From the NCBI GenBank assembly GCA_031396505.1, contig JANNKX010000400.1, forward strand, positions 1 through 9,536: a stretch of DNA of 9,536 nucleotides. The letters are read 5' to 3'. A program made the position numbers and the translations under genes. Position 1 is the stretch's first letter. The number at the start of each line of letters is the position of its first letter. Source of the stretch: JAAFHS01 sp031396505. Its GTDB lineage: Bacteria > Pseudomonadota > Alphaproteobacteria > Rhodobacterales > Rhodobacteraceae. Positions 1 to 5,811 of the stretch are shown here, piece by piece. The notes under the pieces are model-generated. The model saw only the letters and a list, made by a program, of their open reading frames with translations, did no database searches and was not told the origin of the DNA.

Positions 1-158
1 GCCAGTTCCTTGTCCTCCGCCGACAGCGACAGCACAGCGGGGCTGCCGTCCAGCACCGCACGTCGCAGCGCCGTCAAGGCCGCGGTGCGGTGTATGTTGG
101 GGATCAGATCAATGACCGCCAACGCTGGCCTCAGGCGCGCCCGGATGGCCCACAGCAT
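1..158 (-). CDS. partial reading frame of unknown function, running off the left edge
   Basis: A minus-strand frame is open from an ATG at 158 to the window edge (52 codons seen). It follows an in-frame TAA a few codons upstream, so the start lies inside the window if the frame is real. The translation begins MLWAIRARLRP and later contains TALRRAVLDGSPAVLSLSAE, which has a plausible protein composition, but I do not recognise the family. No convincing Shine-Dalgarno precedes the ATG; the bases just upstream are GGGGTCAGAGTT, which may be a repeat end rather than a ribosome binding site. It lies downstream of the 331-810 gene on the same strand, in a stretch with decayed mobile DNA nearby, so it may be a fragment. 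Only the sequence to the left of the window can decide. Confidence 0.25.
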   Translation of the reverse strand, partial: MLWAIRARLRPALAVIDLIPNIHRTAALTALRRAVLDGSPAVLSLSAEDKEL

Positions 159-170
159 AACTCTGACCCC
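159..170. repeat. possible end of a dispersed repeat (AACTCTGACCCC)
   Basis: The 12-mer AACTCTGACCCC (minus strand GGGGTCAGAGTT) resembles a motif I recall as recurrent at REP-type or IS200-like (RAYT) associated repeats in proteobacteria. Only one copy is visible here and no transposase is adjacent, so this is recognition from memory and weak. Confidence 0.15.
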
Positions 171-330
171 AGTTCTTGAATGTTAAAAAATGTCACACGC
201 TGGGCCGCAATAGCGCCGCAGGATCGGGTCGTCCACCCAGACCGTGGTCTGTTGGCCGCGTATCTTGGCAAAACATGTGCTAACTTGTCTACAAGACTTG
301 GCCGATTATTCAGGTCACTCTGGTGCGCTG

Positions 331-810
331 TCAAATGGCGCCGGGGCTCTGCTCGTTGATGTCCAAGCCTTTGGGAACGCGGCGGACTTCGTCAACCGGC
401 AACCCTGCGTCCTGTAACAAATCTTGCGCCATCGATTCCGCATTCGGACCGGCCTTCAATATCTGTTGCCAGATATCGCGCACAGCTGGCGCAATCCGCG
501 GCTCTGTCACCGCGCGGGCCGTGTGCAGCCAGATCGCCAGACCGTCGCTGCTGTCATACTCGCGCTTCTTGCGCAGAATGGCGATCCTCGATAGCGCAGC
601 AGCGGCGAACCGGGCGGCGGCGGCGGGCGTCCAATCGTTCAGGTTGAACAGATCCTGCCCGCTGGCAAGGTAAGATGCTGCCCAGAATTGTGCGGCGGCG
701 GCGTGGCTGTCCAAAATATGCGGTTTCGTCCCAGACAGTTTTTCCGCAAGCGCCTGCGCCTCTTCAACCAGCGCTGCCGTGGCTTTTTCTTGTTTCCATG
801 TATTGAACAT
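331..810 (-). CDS. conserved-looking small helical hypothetical protein
   Basis: A 159-residue protein of unknown function. The start at 810 is well supported: a near-perfect Shine-Dalgarno (AAGGAGGT) sits a few bases upstream of ATG. The protein is Ala-rich and probably all-helical, opening with MFNTWKQEKATAALVEEAQ and carrying a Trp/Ala-rich middle (AQFWAASYLASGQ, residues about 41-53), a basic patch (LRKKREYDSSDGLAIW, about 78-93) and a C-terminal PKGL segment. There is no signal peptide, membrane span or catalytic motif that I can see. It resembles short conserved hypothetical proteins I remember from Rhodobacterales, but I cannot name a family. Its strong ribosome binding site, intact frame and GC-rich codon use set it apart from the eroded DNA on both sides. 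It is monocistronic as far as the window shows. Confidence 0.75.
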   Translation of the reverse strand: MFNTWKQEKATAALVEEAQALAEKLSGTKPHILDSHAAAAQFWAASYLASGQDLFNLNDWTPAAAARFAAAALSRIAILRKKREYDSSDGLAIWLHTARAVTEPRIAPAVRDIWQQILKAGPNAESMAQDLLQDAGLPVDEVRRVPKGLDINEQSPGAI

Positions 811-1117
811 CGTGACCTCCTTTTTGGCTTATGACGGACAAAGCCCCGCAAGGAAAACAATCGTTTTGCAACGGGATGCCCTTCGCGGACGTGGGGACAG
901 CACACAGGCCACCCGCACGACGGCTTCATGGGTAATCGCATGAAGTTGCTTTTTCCACGTGAAGGGCCTGAGGGTGCTCCGCATGACCGTGACGGTGCCG
1001 CGACACCAGTTAGCGAGCACCAAGAACGCCTGTCGTACACTAGCAAAGCTGATGCGGGGCCCTTTTAACAACGCTGGGGCTCTGATTGCATCTGGGGCGG
1101 ATCACCTTCAATCTGAT
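811..1117. other. gene-poor stretch between the hypothetical gene and the integrase remnant
   Basis: No supportable gene. Reading frames are open on both strands (minus 829-1071; plus roughly 929-1067, reading MGNRMKLLFPREG...), but neither has a convincing ribosome binding site or a recognisable family, and overlapping open frames are expected in GC-rich DNA. A 7-bp inverted repeat CTTCATG / CATGAAG with an 8-base loop lies at 924-945, and a much stronger inverted repeat lies at 1099-1135 (listed separately). The stretch may be residue of the decayed element whose integrase fragment follows. Confidence 0.4.
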
Positions 1118-1135
1118 TCATATTGAAGGCGATCC
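1099..1135. repeat. 14-bp inverted repeat with 9-base loop
   Basis: GGATCACCTTCAAT (1099-1112) and ATTGAAGGCGATCC (1122-1135) are inverted copies with a single non-complementary pair (A1104/C1130), which becomes a G-U wobble in a minus-strand transcript. There is no T tract on either side, so it is not a standard intrinsic terminator. It overlaps the end of the integrase remnant: the frame's stop codon is in the loop. It could be a hairpin, an operator, or a leftover of element-end structure. Confidence 0.6.
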
Positions 1136-1402
1136 AGGACAGGCAAGCCGTTGGTTATGTTGCGTATCGCTGCCCGTCAGGTAAACCCGATTGGCAGTGA
1201 TACGCCCTAACGCCAGCTTGCGGGCTTCAGACAGCGATATGTCCGGGGAGTGGCCCAAAGTGATCTTGCTACGGTTCTCGGCTTTGACCATGATCCACGA
1301 CTTGCAGCTCTTCCCGACCCGTCTGCCAAGGTTCTTCACTCTGGTGTCAAAGTGCAGTCCTCAGGGTCGTTTCTGGACGAGGATATCTGTGAGATCTGGC
1401 AC
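1118..1402 (-). pseudogene. N-terminal remnant of a tyrosine recombinase (phage/island integrase)
   Basis: Read from a GTG at 1402, the translation is MPDLTDILVQKRP, then an in-frame TGA at 1363-1361, then GLHFDTRVKNLGRRVGKSC, continuing to KSWIMVKAENRSKITLGHSP and SEARKLALGRI. This matches the N-terminal arm-DNA-binding (DUF4102-like) domain of island and prophage integrases, whose usual pattern is LTD..V, then FDT.V.GLG.RV...G.KSW, then R...TLG..P.LSL.EAR..A. After GRI the similarity stops and the frame ends at 1118. The core-binding and catalytic domains (Arg...His-x-x-Arg...Tyr) of a roughly 400-residue integrase are absent. The in-frame stop plus the C-terminal loss make this a pseudogene. 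It lies 124 bases from a broken tRNA-Gly on the same strand, the classical place for such a gene. The GTG start is chosen by alignment to the family pattern; its ribosome binding site is poor. Confidence 0.75.
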
Positions 1403-1525
1403 GAAAATCAGGTGAGTAGGGGTCGAACGCCCTGCGCAACCACAGCATGCCAACTTACCAAAATCATTCAGAAAATATGGGGGAATGAGCAGGTATGGGA
1501 TGCTATGATAAGGCAATTTCTTCGA

Positions 1526-1562
1526 TTGGAAGGCTAGGGTCTTACCGTTACACAACGCCCGC
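1526..1562 (-). pseudogene. 5' half of tRNA-Gly(TCC), cut off after the anticodon loop
   Basis: Reading the minus strand from 1562: acceptor GCGGGCG, then TT, D-arm GTGTAACGGTAAGAC with the conserved A14, GG and A21, then C26, anticodon 5' stem CTAGC and loop CTTCCAA with T33 and anticodon TCC. The next bases should be GCTAG to close the anticodon stem but are TCGAA, and no variable loop, GGTTCGA T-arm or CGCCCGC acceptor strand follows. The match to bacterial tRNA-Gly(TCC) therefore covers 37 bases and ends exactly at A38. The D-stem also has a G12-G23 mismatch. It cannot make a tRNA. The anticodon loop is a usual crossover site for tyrosine recombinases, and an integrase fragment lies just beyond. 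I infer an attachment-site remnant. Confidence 0.7.
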
Positions 1563-1609
1563 GCTAAGTCGCTGAATAGCACCCCTTCGCCGCCGCCTCA
1601 GGCCTGCCA

Positions 1610-2242
1610 TCACACAGGACTGAACACCAGCCCGATCCCCGGCGTCGTCGCAGGATCGCCGGGCATCGAGATATAGGGCGCGGTTTGTTCCACCACCCGC
1701 ACGCGCCCGGCCTTTTCCAACGCATCCAGTGCGGCACCAAAGCCTGCGTCCCACACTGTGCCCTTGACCGTCAGCACGATCATGCCCCCCGGCGCGCAGA
1801 TACGGATCAATTCGGGCAGCGCCTCGGCCCCCACATGCCCGGTGGTGAACACGCCTGTCGACACGATCCCGGCAAAGGTATCATCCAGATAAGGCAGCGG
1901 CCCGCCCAGCGCCACTTGCTGCAAGGTCCGGTAGACGTGCTTGCGCGCCGCCACCGCCAGCATGCCCGCCGACAGATCAAGCCCGTCAACCACATCGTAC
2001 CCCACCAGCGGCAACCACTGCCCCATCAACCCGGTGCCCACCCCCGCATCCAGCAGCGGCCCCGCGCCACGCGGCAAATGCCGCGCCAACAGCGCAAGGG
2101 CAATCGTCGGATGGCGATAGCCGGATGTGGCCATGTCGGCCTCATACGTCTCGGCCCAGGCATCATAGGCGGCTGCCACCTGTTCGGGGGCGCGGGCGGC
2201 ATAGACCGCGCCCAGATGGCCATCGTGTGAATGATCCGTCAT
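1610..2242 (-). CDS. class I SAM-dependent methyltransferase
   Basis: A 210-residue cytoplasmic methyltransferase with a Rossmann-type SAM-binding fold. Motif I is LLDAGVGTG (about residues 63-71), followed by the acidic ribose-binding position in GLDLS (about 87-91), a motif III-like strand FAGIVSTGVF and the later strand GGMIVLTVKG. The N-terminal segment AAAYDAWAETYEADM, followed by GYRHP, is typical of the METTL27/WBSCR27-like group of small methyltransferases; the substrate is unknown. The start at 2242 is preferred because GGGGA sits just upstream of the ATG. An in-frame ATG at 2269 would add nine residues and overlap the nucleotidase stop as ATGA, so translational coupling from that start is the alternative. 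It is almost certainly co-transcribed with the upstream 5'-nucleotidase, although that product is exported and this one is not, so a shared pathway is not implied. Confidence 0.88.
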   Translation of the reverse strand: MTDHSHDGHLGAVYAARAPEQVAAAYDAWAETYEADMATSGYRHPTIALALLARHLPRGAGPLLDAGVGTGLMGQWLPLVGYDVVDGLDLSAGMLAVAARKHVYRTLQQVALGGPLPYLDDTFAGIVSTGVFTTGHVGAEALPELIRICAPGGMIVLTVKGTVWDAGFGAALDALEKAGRVRVVEQTAPYISMPGDPATTPGIGLVFSPV

Positions 2243-2265
2243 GCAATCCCCGCCTGTTGCCGCCG

Positions 2266-3834
2266 TCATTTGCGCGTGATGCGCCCGTCCGTGAAGGGCG
2301 TGTAAGGCCCGTTTGCCGCCATGTATTCCGCCACCACATCTGCAAGGTCCGGGCCAAAGTCATAGGCCTTTGCCGCGTTCACAAACATCTTGAACCCGTC
2401 ACCGCCCCCCCGGACATAGTTGTTGGACACCACGTAATACACCCCCGCCGGATCAATCGGCGCCCATGCATCGCCGCCCACCAGCACCATCACATCACTG
2501 ATCCGCGCGCCCGCCGCTGCCACAGGGTCAAACGTGTAGGTCATCCCCGCCACTTGCAAGAACCGCCCCGCGCCTTCCTCGATCTGGCTGACCCCGTTTT
2601 CCAGCGCCGCAATCAACGTCGCCCCGTCCACCTCAAACGTCGACAGCGTGTTCTGGAATGGCAGCACCGTGATCACTTCGCCCATCGTCACTGGCCCCGC
2701 ATCAATCGACGCCCGCAAGCCCCCGCCATTGGCCAGCGCAATCGTCACCCCCTGATCCGCCACCCGCGCCAGCATCGCGTCCGCCACCAGATTGCCCATC
2801 TGGCATTCCACTGCCCGGCAATTGGCCCGGTCGCCATCAATCGCCGTCGCCGTTTCCGCCACCACCTTGCTGCGGATTTCCTCCAGCGGCACCGCCAGTT
2901 CGGCAATCCGCGCCAGTGTGCCTGCATCCTCTGCCACCGCCGCATCCATGATCAGCGGCTCCCCCGTTGCCTGCGTCACCACGCCTGCGTCATCGAACAC
3001 CACGTTCAATTCGCCCAGAAACTTGCCATAGGCATAGGCCGACACGATCGCCGTCGTGCCCACCATTGTCGGATAAGGCCCCTCGGCCCCCTCGGCCACG
3101 TTCGACAGATAGGTGTTCGAATGCCCGCCCACGATCACATCAACGCCCGTGGTTTCCGCCGCAACCCGCTGATCCACCGTATAGCCCGAATGGCTCAGAA
3201 CGATGATCTTGTTGACTCCTTCCGCGGTCAGGCGGTCCACTTCCGCCTGCACCGCCCCCACCGGGTCTGTGAAAATCACGCGCGGGCCGGGGCTGGCCAA
3301 TTCATCCGTATCCTGCGGCGTCAACCCGATCAGGCCCAGCTTTTCGCCCCGGCGGATGATCACCACCGATTTCTGGATCTTGTCCGCCAACAACGGCTCG
3401 CCGCTGACATCGGCATTCGACATCAGCACCGGAAACTCCACCGCATCCATGAACCCGCGCAGGACCTCTGGTCCATCATCGAATTCGTGGTTGCCGACCG
3501 TCATCGCGTCATAGCCCAGTTGCATCATGAATTCCGCCGTCATGCTGCCCTTGTAATAGGTATAAAACAGCGTGCCCTGAAACTGATCCCCGCCATCCAC
3601 CAGAATCGTGTTGTCCGACCGCGCCCGCGCAGCGCGCAGCGCTGTCACCAATCGGGCCGATCCGCCAAAGCATTCGCCTTTCGCGTTGGTTTCTGCGTCA
3701 CAGGTCGAATCAAACGCCGAAATCGGCTCATACCGGTCATGGAAATCATTTGTGTGCAGAATGGTCAGCGTATAGTCCGCCTGTGCTGCCATCGGCAAAA
3801 GCATCGCCACCGTCATCAGGAAAATGCGCTTCAT
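2266..3834 (-). CDS. exported bifunctional metallophosphatase/5'-nucleotidase
   Basis: A 522-residue UshA-like enzyme expected to hydrolyse 5'-nucleotides (and perhaps related phosphoesters) in the periplasm for phosphate and nucleoside salvage. The N-terminus is a Sec signal peptide (MKRIF, then a hydrophobic core, cleavage near AQA-DY, residue 19/20). The N-terminal metallophosphatase domain has the dinuclear-metal ligands in order: TNDFH (28-32), GGDQ (81-84), GNHEF (114-118), LSHSG (213-217) and GGHSN (236-240). The C-terminal nucleotide-binding domain shows GGGLRASI (370-377), LPFQNTL (391-397) and GGGDGF (476-481). All expected blocks are present and the length is normal for the family. 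The start at 3834 is fixed by the signal peptide and by GGAGA seven bases upstream; the frame is open further upstream but that stretch does not look like protein. It is divergent from DUF952-pyrD and overlaps the downstream methyltransferase frame by four bases if that gene starts at 2269. Confidence 0.93.
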   Translation of the reverse strand: MKRIFLMTVAMLLPMAAQADYTLTILHTNDFHDRYEPISAFDSTCDAETNAKGECFGGSARLVTALRAARARSDNTILVDGGDQFQGTLFYTYYKGSMTAEFMMQLGYDAMTVGNHEFDDGPEVLRGFMDAVEFPVLMSNADVSGEPLLADKIQKSVVIIRRGEKLGLIGLTPQDTDELASPGPRVIFTDPVGAVQAEVDRLTAEGVNKIIVLSHSGYTVDQRVAAETTGVDVIVGGHSNTYLSNVAEGAEGPYPTMVGTTAIVSAYAYGKFLGELNVVFDDAGVVTQATGEPLIMDAAVAEDAGTLARIAELAVPLEEIRSKVVAETATAIDGDRANCRAVECQMGNLVADAMLARVADQGVTIALANGGGLRASIDAGPVTMGEVITVLPFQNTLSTFEVDGATLIAALENGVSQIEEGAGRFLQVAGMTYTFDPVAAAGARISDVMVLVGGDAWAPIDPAGVYYVVSNNYVRGGGDGFKMFVNAAKAYDFGPDLADVVAEYMAANGPYTPFTDGRITRK

Positions 3835-3987
3835 CCGAAATCTCCATGCAGGGTTGATCAGGGTAGCCTGCCACCAACCACCGGGTGTTACAAATGCCCT
3901 TTTGCCTGTGTCCTGCGACATCGGCATGACGGCGCCTGACCCCACCAAGCATTGACCAAAACCTGGGCAAGGTGCATGAGGCATGCC

Positions 3988-4326
3988 ATGTTGATCTATA
4001 AAATCTTTCGCCGCCCCGAATGGGATGCCTTCCGCGCCGCAGGGTCCACCAAAGGTGCGCCCATTGATCTGATCGATGGCTATATTCACTTTTCGACCGC
4101 CGCACAGGTCGCCGAAACCGCCGCCAAACACTTTGCCGGTCAAAGCGATCTTGTCCTGCTCGCCCTGAATGCAGATACCCTTGGCGATGCCCTGAAATGG
4201 GAACCGTCACGCGGTGGCCAGTTGTTCCCGCATCTTTACCGCCCACTGCACCTTGCCGACGTGATCTGGGATAAATCCCTGCCCCTCGGCCTGTCTGGTC
4301 ACATCTTCCCCGAGGGCGTCTGGTGA
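3988..4326 (+). CDS. DUF952 family protein
   Basis: A 112-residue protein of the DUF952 family, whose biochemical role is not established. Family signatures visible are the opening MLIYKIFRRPEWDAF, a DGYIHFSTAAQV block (about residues 31-42), AAKHFAGQSDLVLLALNAD (about 45-63) and the strongly conserved WEPSRGG...FPHLY segment (about 72-84). The fold is related to small ADP-ribosyl-transferase-like or phosphotransferase-like domains in some classifications, but I would not assign a reaction. The start at 3988 is chosen because MLIYKI is the usual family N-terminus and GAGG lies six bases upstream; in-frame ATGs at 3952 and 3976 are possible but less likely. It overlaps pyrD by four bases (GTGA), so the two are translationally coupled. 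This DUF952-pyrD order is one I recall from Rhodobacterales. Confidence 0.88.
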   Translation: MLIYKIFRRPEWDAFRAAGSTKGAPIDLIDGYIHFSTAAQVAETAAKHFAGQSDLVLLALNADTLGDALKWEPSRGGQLFPHLYRPLHLADVIWDKSLPLGLSGHIFPEGVW

Positions 4327-5384
4327 GCCTTTATGAGACCGCAGGCCTTGCCCTGCTGCGCCGCCTTGATCCCGAACGCGCGCACGGCCTGTCGCTGTTG
4401 GCGCTGCGCTGCGGGCTGGCTCCGCTGCCCGGCCTTGTCACGTCACCCCGCCTTGCCACCCAACTTGCAGGCCTCGCCCTGCCCAACCCTGTGGGCCTTG
4501 CCGCAGGCTATGACAAGAACGCCACCGCCATCAGCCCGCTGTCGCGCGCGGGCTTCGGCTTTATCGAGGTGGGGGCCGCCACCCCGCGGCCACAGGACGG
4601 CAACCCGCGCCCGCGCCTTTACCGCCTGACCGCCGACCGCGCCGCGATCAACCGTTTTGGTTTCAACAATCAGGGCGCAGACGCGATTGCCGCCCGCCTT
4701 GCCGCCCGGACCCATGGCCCTGTGCCCGTGGGCCTGAACCTTGGTGCCAACAAAACCAGCACCGACCGTGCCGCCGATTTTGCCGCCGTGCTGGCGCAGT
4801 GCGGCCCGCTGGTGGATTTCGCCACCGTCAATGTCAGTTCGCCCAACACCGAAAAGCTGCGCGATCTGCAAGGCCCCGCCGCCCTGTCGGCCCTGCTTGC
4901 GGGCGTGATGGCCGTGCAAGCCGCCCTGCCCCGCCGCATCCCCATATTCCTGAAAATCGCGCCCGATCTGGCCGATGATGATTTGGGGGCACTGGCGGAT
5001 GTGGCGCTGCACAGTGGCATTGCCGGGATCATCGCCACCAACACCACGCTGTCCCGCGATGGCCTGAAAAGTGCAAACGCTGCACAGGCAGGCGGCCTTT
5101 CCGGCGCACCTTTGTTCGAAAAGTCTACTCGTGTGCTGGCGCGCCTGTCACAACTGACGGGTGGCAAACTGCCCCTGATCGGCGTCGGCGGCATCAGCAG
5201 CGCGGATGACGCCTATGCCAAGATCCGCGCAGGTGCCACCGCCGTGCAGATCTATACCGCGATGGTCTATCAGGGCATCAGCCTTGCCGCCCGGATCGCG
5301 CGCGGGCTCGATTCCCTGCTCGCCCGCGATGGATACGCCAATATCAGCGATGCCATTGGCACAAAACGCGCAGATTGGCTGTGA
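4323..5384 (+). CDS. pyrD: quinone-dependent dihydroorotate dehydrogenase (class 2)
   Basis: A 353-residue enzyme that oxidises dihydroorotate to orotate with FMN and passes electrons to membrane quinone, the fourth step of de novo pyrimidine synthesis. The N-terminal helical extension (LYETAGLALLRRLDPERAHG) is the membrane-association and quinone region that marks class 2. FMN and substrate motifs occur in order: GLAAGYDKNA (58-67), GFIEVGAATPRPQDGNPRPR (78-97), RFGFNNQG (111-118), GLNLGANKTS (137-146), VNVSSPNT (169-176, holding the catalytic-base serine of the family), LKIAPDL (210-216), ATNTT (238-242), GGLSGAPL (257-264) and IGVGGISS (286-293). The length is normal. The start is a GTG at 4323 overlapping the DUF952 stop codon, with GAGGG upstream. 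Nothing is unusual apart from the GTG start. A terminator-like hairpin lies about 140 bases downstream. Confidence 0.96.
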   Translation: MSLYETAGLALLRRLDPERAHGLSLLALRCGLAPLPGLVTSPRLATQLAGLALPNPVGLAAGYDKNATAISPLSRAGFGFIEVGAATPRPQDGNPRPRLYRLTADRAAINRFGFNNQGADAIAARLAARTHGPVPVGLNLGANKTSTDRAADFAAVLAQCGPLVDFATVNVSSPNTEKLRDLQGPAALSALLAGVMAVQAALPRRIPIFLKIAPDLADDDLGALADVALHSGIAGIIATNTTLSRDGLKSANAAQAGGLSGAPLFEKSTRVLARLSQLTGGKLPLIGVGGISSADDAYAKIRAGATAVQIYTAMVYQGISLAARIARGLDSLLARDGYANISDAIGTKRADWL

Positions 5385-5392
5385 TGCAAATT

Positions 5393-5410
5393 GTTAACAG
5401 CGCCGTTAAC
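5393..5410. repeat. paired GTTAAC palindromes just after pyrD
   Basis: GTTAAC (5393-5398), six bases AGCGCC, then GTTAAC again (5405-5410), giving an 18-bp dyad nine bases after the pyrD stop. It could be a protein-binding site or chance; no regulator is implied by the sequence alone. Confidence 0.4.
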
Positions 5411-5461
5411 GAATAGCCTGCTCGAAAAACTATCATGTTGTTTTAATTACACAAATCGCAA

Positions 5462-5479
5462 AATTGACAGCCGTCAATT
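5462..5479. promoter_or_regulatory. perfect 7-bp dyad AATTGAC-AGCC-GTCAATT
   Basis: AATTGAC (5462-5468) and GTCAATT (5473-5479) are exact inverted copies around a 4-base centre, in an AT-rich gap between the convergent pyrD and RAM-domain genes. The symmetry and spacing resemble a helix-turn-helix operator or a short hairpin without a T tract. No gene start lies close by, so the role is open. Confidence 0.35.
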
Positions 5480-5521
5480 CTTCCACTTCGAACGTCCTCT
5501 CTGTTCAGATATCCCAGGGGT

Positions 5522-5544
5522 CCGGGGGCTGGCCCCCGGCTTTT
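5522..5544 (+). terminator. GC-rich hairpin followed by TTTT
   Basis: CCGGGGG (5522-5528), loop CTGG and CCCCCGG (5533-5539) form a perfect 7-bp GC stem, followed one base later by TTTT (5541-5544). In the plus direction this has the form of a short intrinsic terminator for pyrD; in the minus direction, for the convergent RAM gene ending at 5552, the stem is present but has no T run. The flank GATATCCC (5508-5515) lies on the other side, an arrangement I remember as a frequently repeated intergenic unit in Rhodobacterales. Confidence 0.55.
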
Positions 5545-5551
5545 ACCACGA

Positions 5552-5788
5552 TCAGAACGCCTTGAAGGTCATCGTCGTCAGGGTCCGCACGATCCCCGGA
5601 ATATCGAACAGCTTGTCCGACAGATACCGCCCGACATCCTCTTCATCGGGGATATAGACCTTGGCGATCAGGTCATATTCGCCACTGGTGGAAAACAACT
5701 CGCTCACCACTTCGCGGTCATAAATCGCATCGGCCACCTCATAGGTCTGGCCCGGCGTGCAGCGGAACTGGACGAAAACACACAGCAT
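5552..5788 (-). CDS. stand-alone Lrp/AsnC effector-binding (RAM) domain protein
   Basis: A 78-residue protein that is just the ligand-binding/oligomerisation half of an Lrp/AsnC regulator (RAM, AsnC_trans_reg family), without the usual N-terminal helix-turn-helix. Recognisable features are the opening beta strand MLCVFVQFRCTPGQ, the helix YEVADAIYDREVVSELF, the central STSGEYDLIAKVYIPDEED (effector-loop and second-strand region), and the closing IPGIVRTLTTMTFKAF, where the T.TT...K.F ending is family-typical. Such proteins form ring-like oligomers and may bind amino acids or modulate full-length Lrp proteins; which ligand applies here is unknown. GGAGG lies six bases before the ATG at 5788. 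The gene starts 23 bases after the helicase stop on the same strand, so co-transcription is likely. Confidence 0.92.
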   Translation of the reverse strand: MLCVFVQFRCTPGQTYEVADAIYDREVVSELFSTSGEYDLIAKVYIPDEEDVGRYLSDKLFDIPGIVRTLTTMTFKAF

Positions 5789-5811
5789 GAACGCCTCCCT
5801 TTCAGCAGATC

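Noticed and set aside
829..1071. 80-codon minus-strand frame before the 331-810 gene
   Set aside because: No recognisable family, no ribosome binding site, and competing open frames in the same DNA; described as part of the gene-poor stretch instead.
1361..1363. TGA in the integrase read as selenocysteine or another recoding event
   Set aside because: No selenocysteine insertion-type context is evident and the gene also lacks its whole C-terminal part, so ordinary decay explains the stop.
1408..1440. T-arm-like sequence AGGGCGTTCGACCCCT (minus strand) that could be the missing 3' half of the tRNA
   Set aside because: The five-base T-stem does not pair around TTCGACC, the following bases do not pair with the GCGGGCG acceptor strand, and no anticodon 3' stem precedes it. 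It does not complete the tRNA-Gly, so an intron-split tRNA is not supported.
1250..1537. 95-codon plus-strand frame across the integrase remnant
   Set aside because: It is antisense to clear integrase-like sequence and ends inside the tRNA remnant; no similarity of its own.
2125..3939. 604-codon plus-strand open frame
   Set aside because: It is antisense to the nucleotidase and methyltransferase, extremely His/Arg/Pro-rich, has no recognisable domain, and is the expected mirror of strong GC3 bias in the real minus-strand genes.
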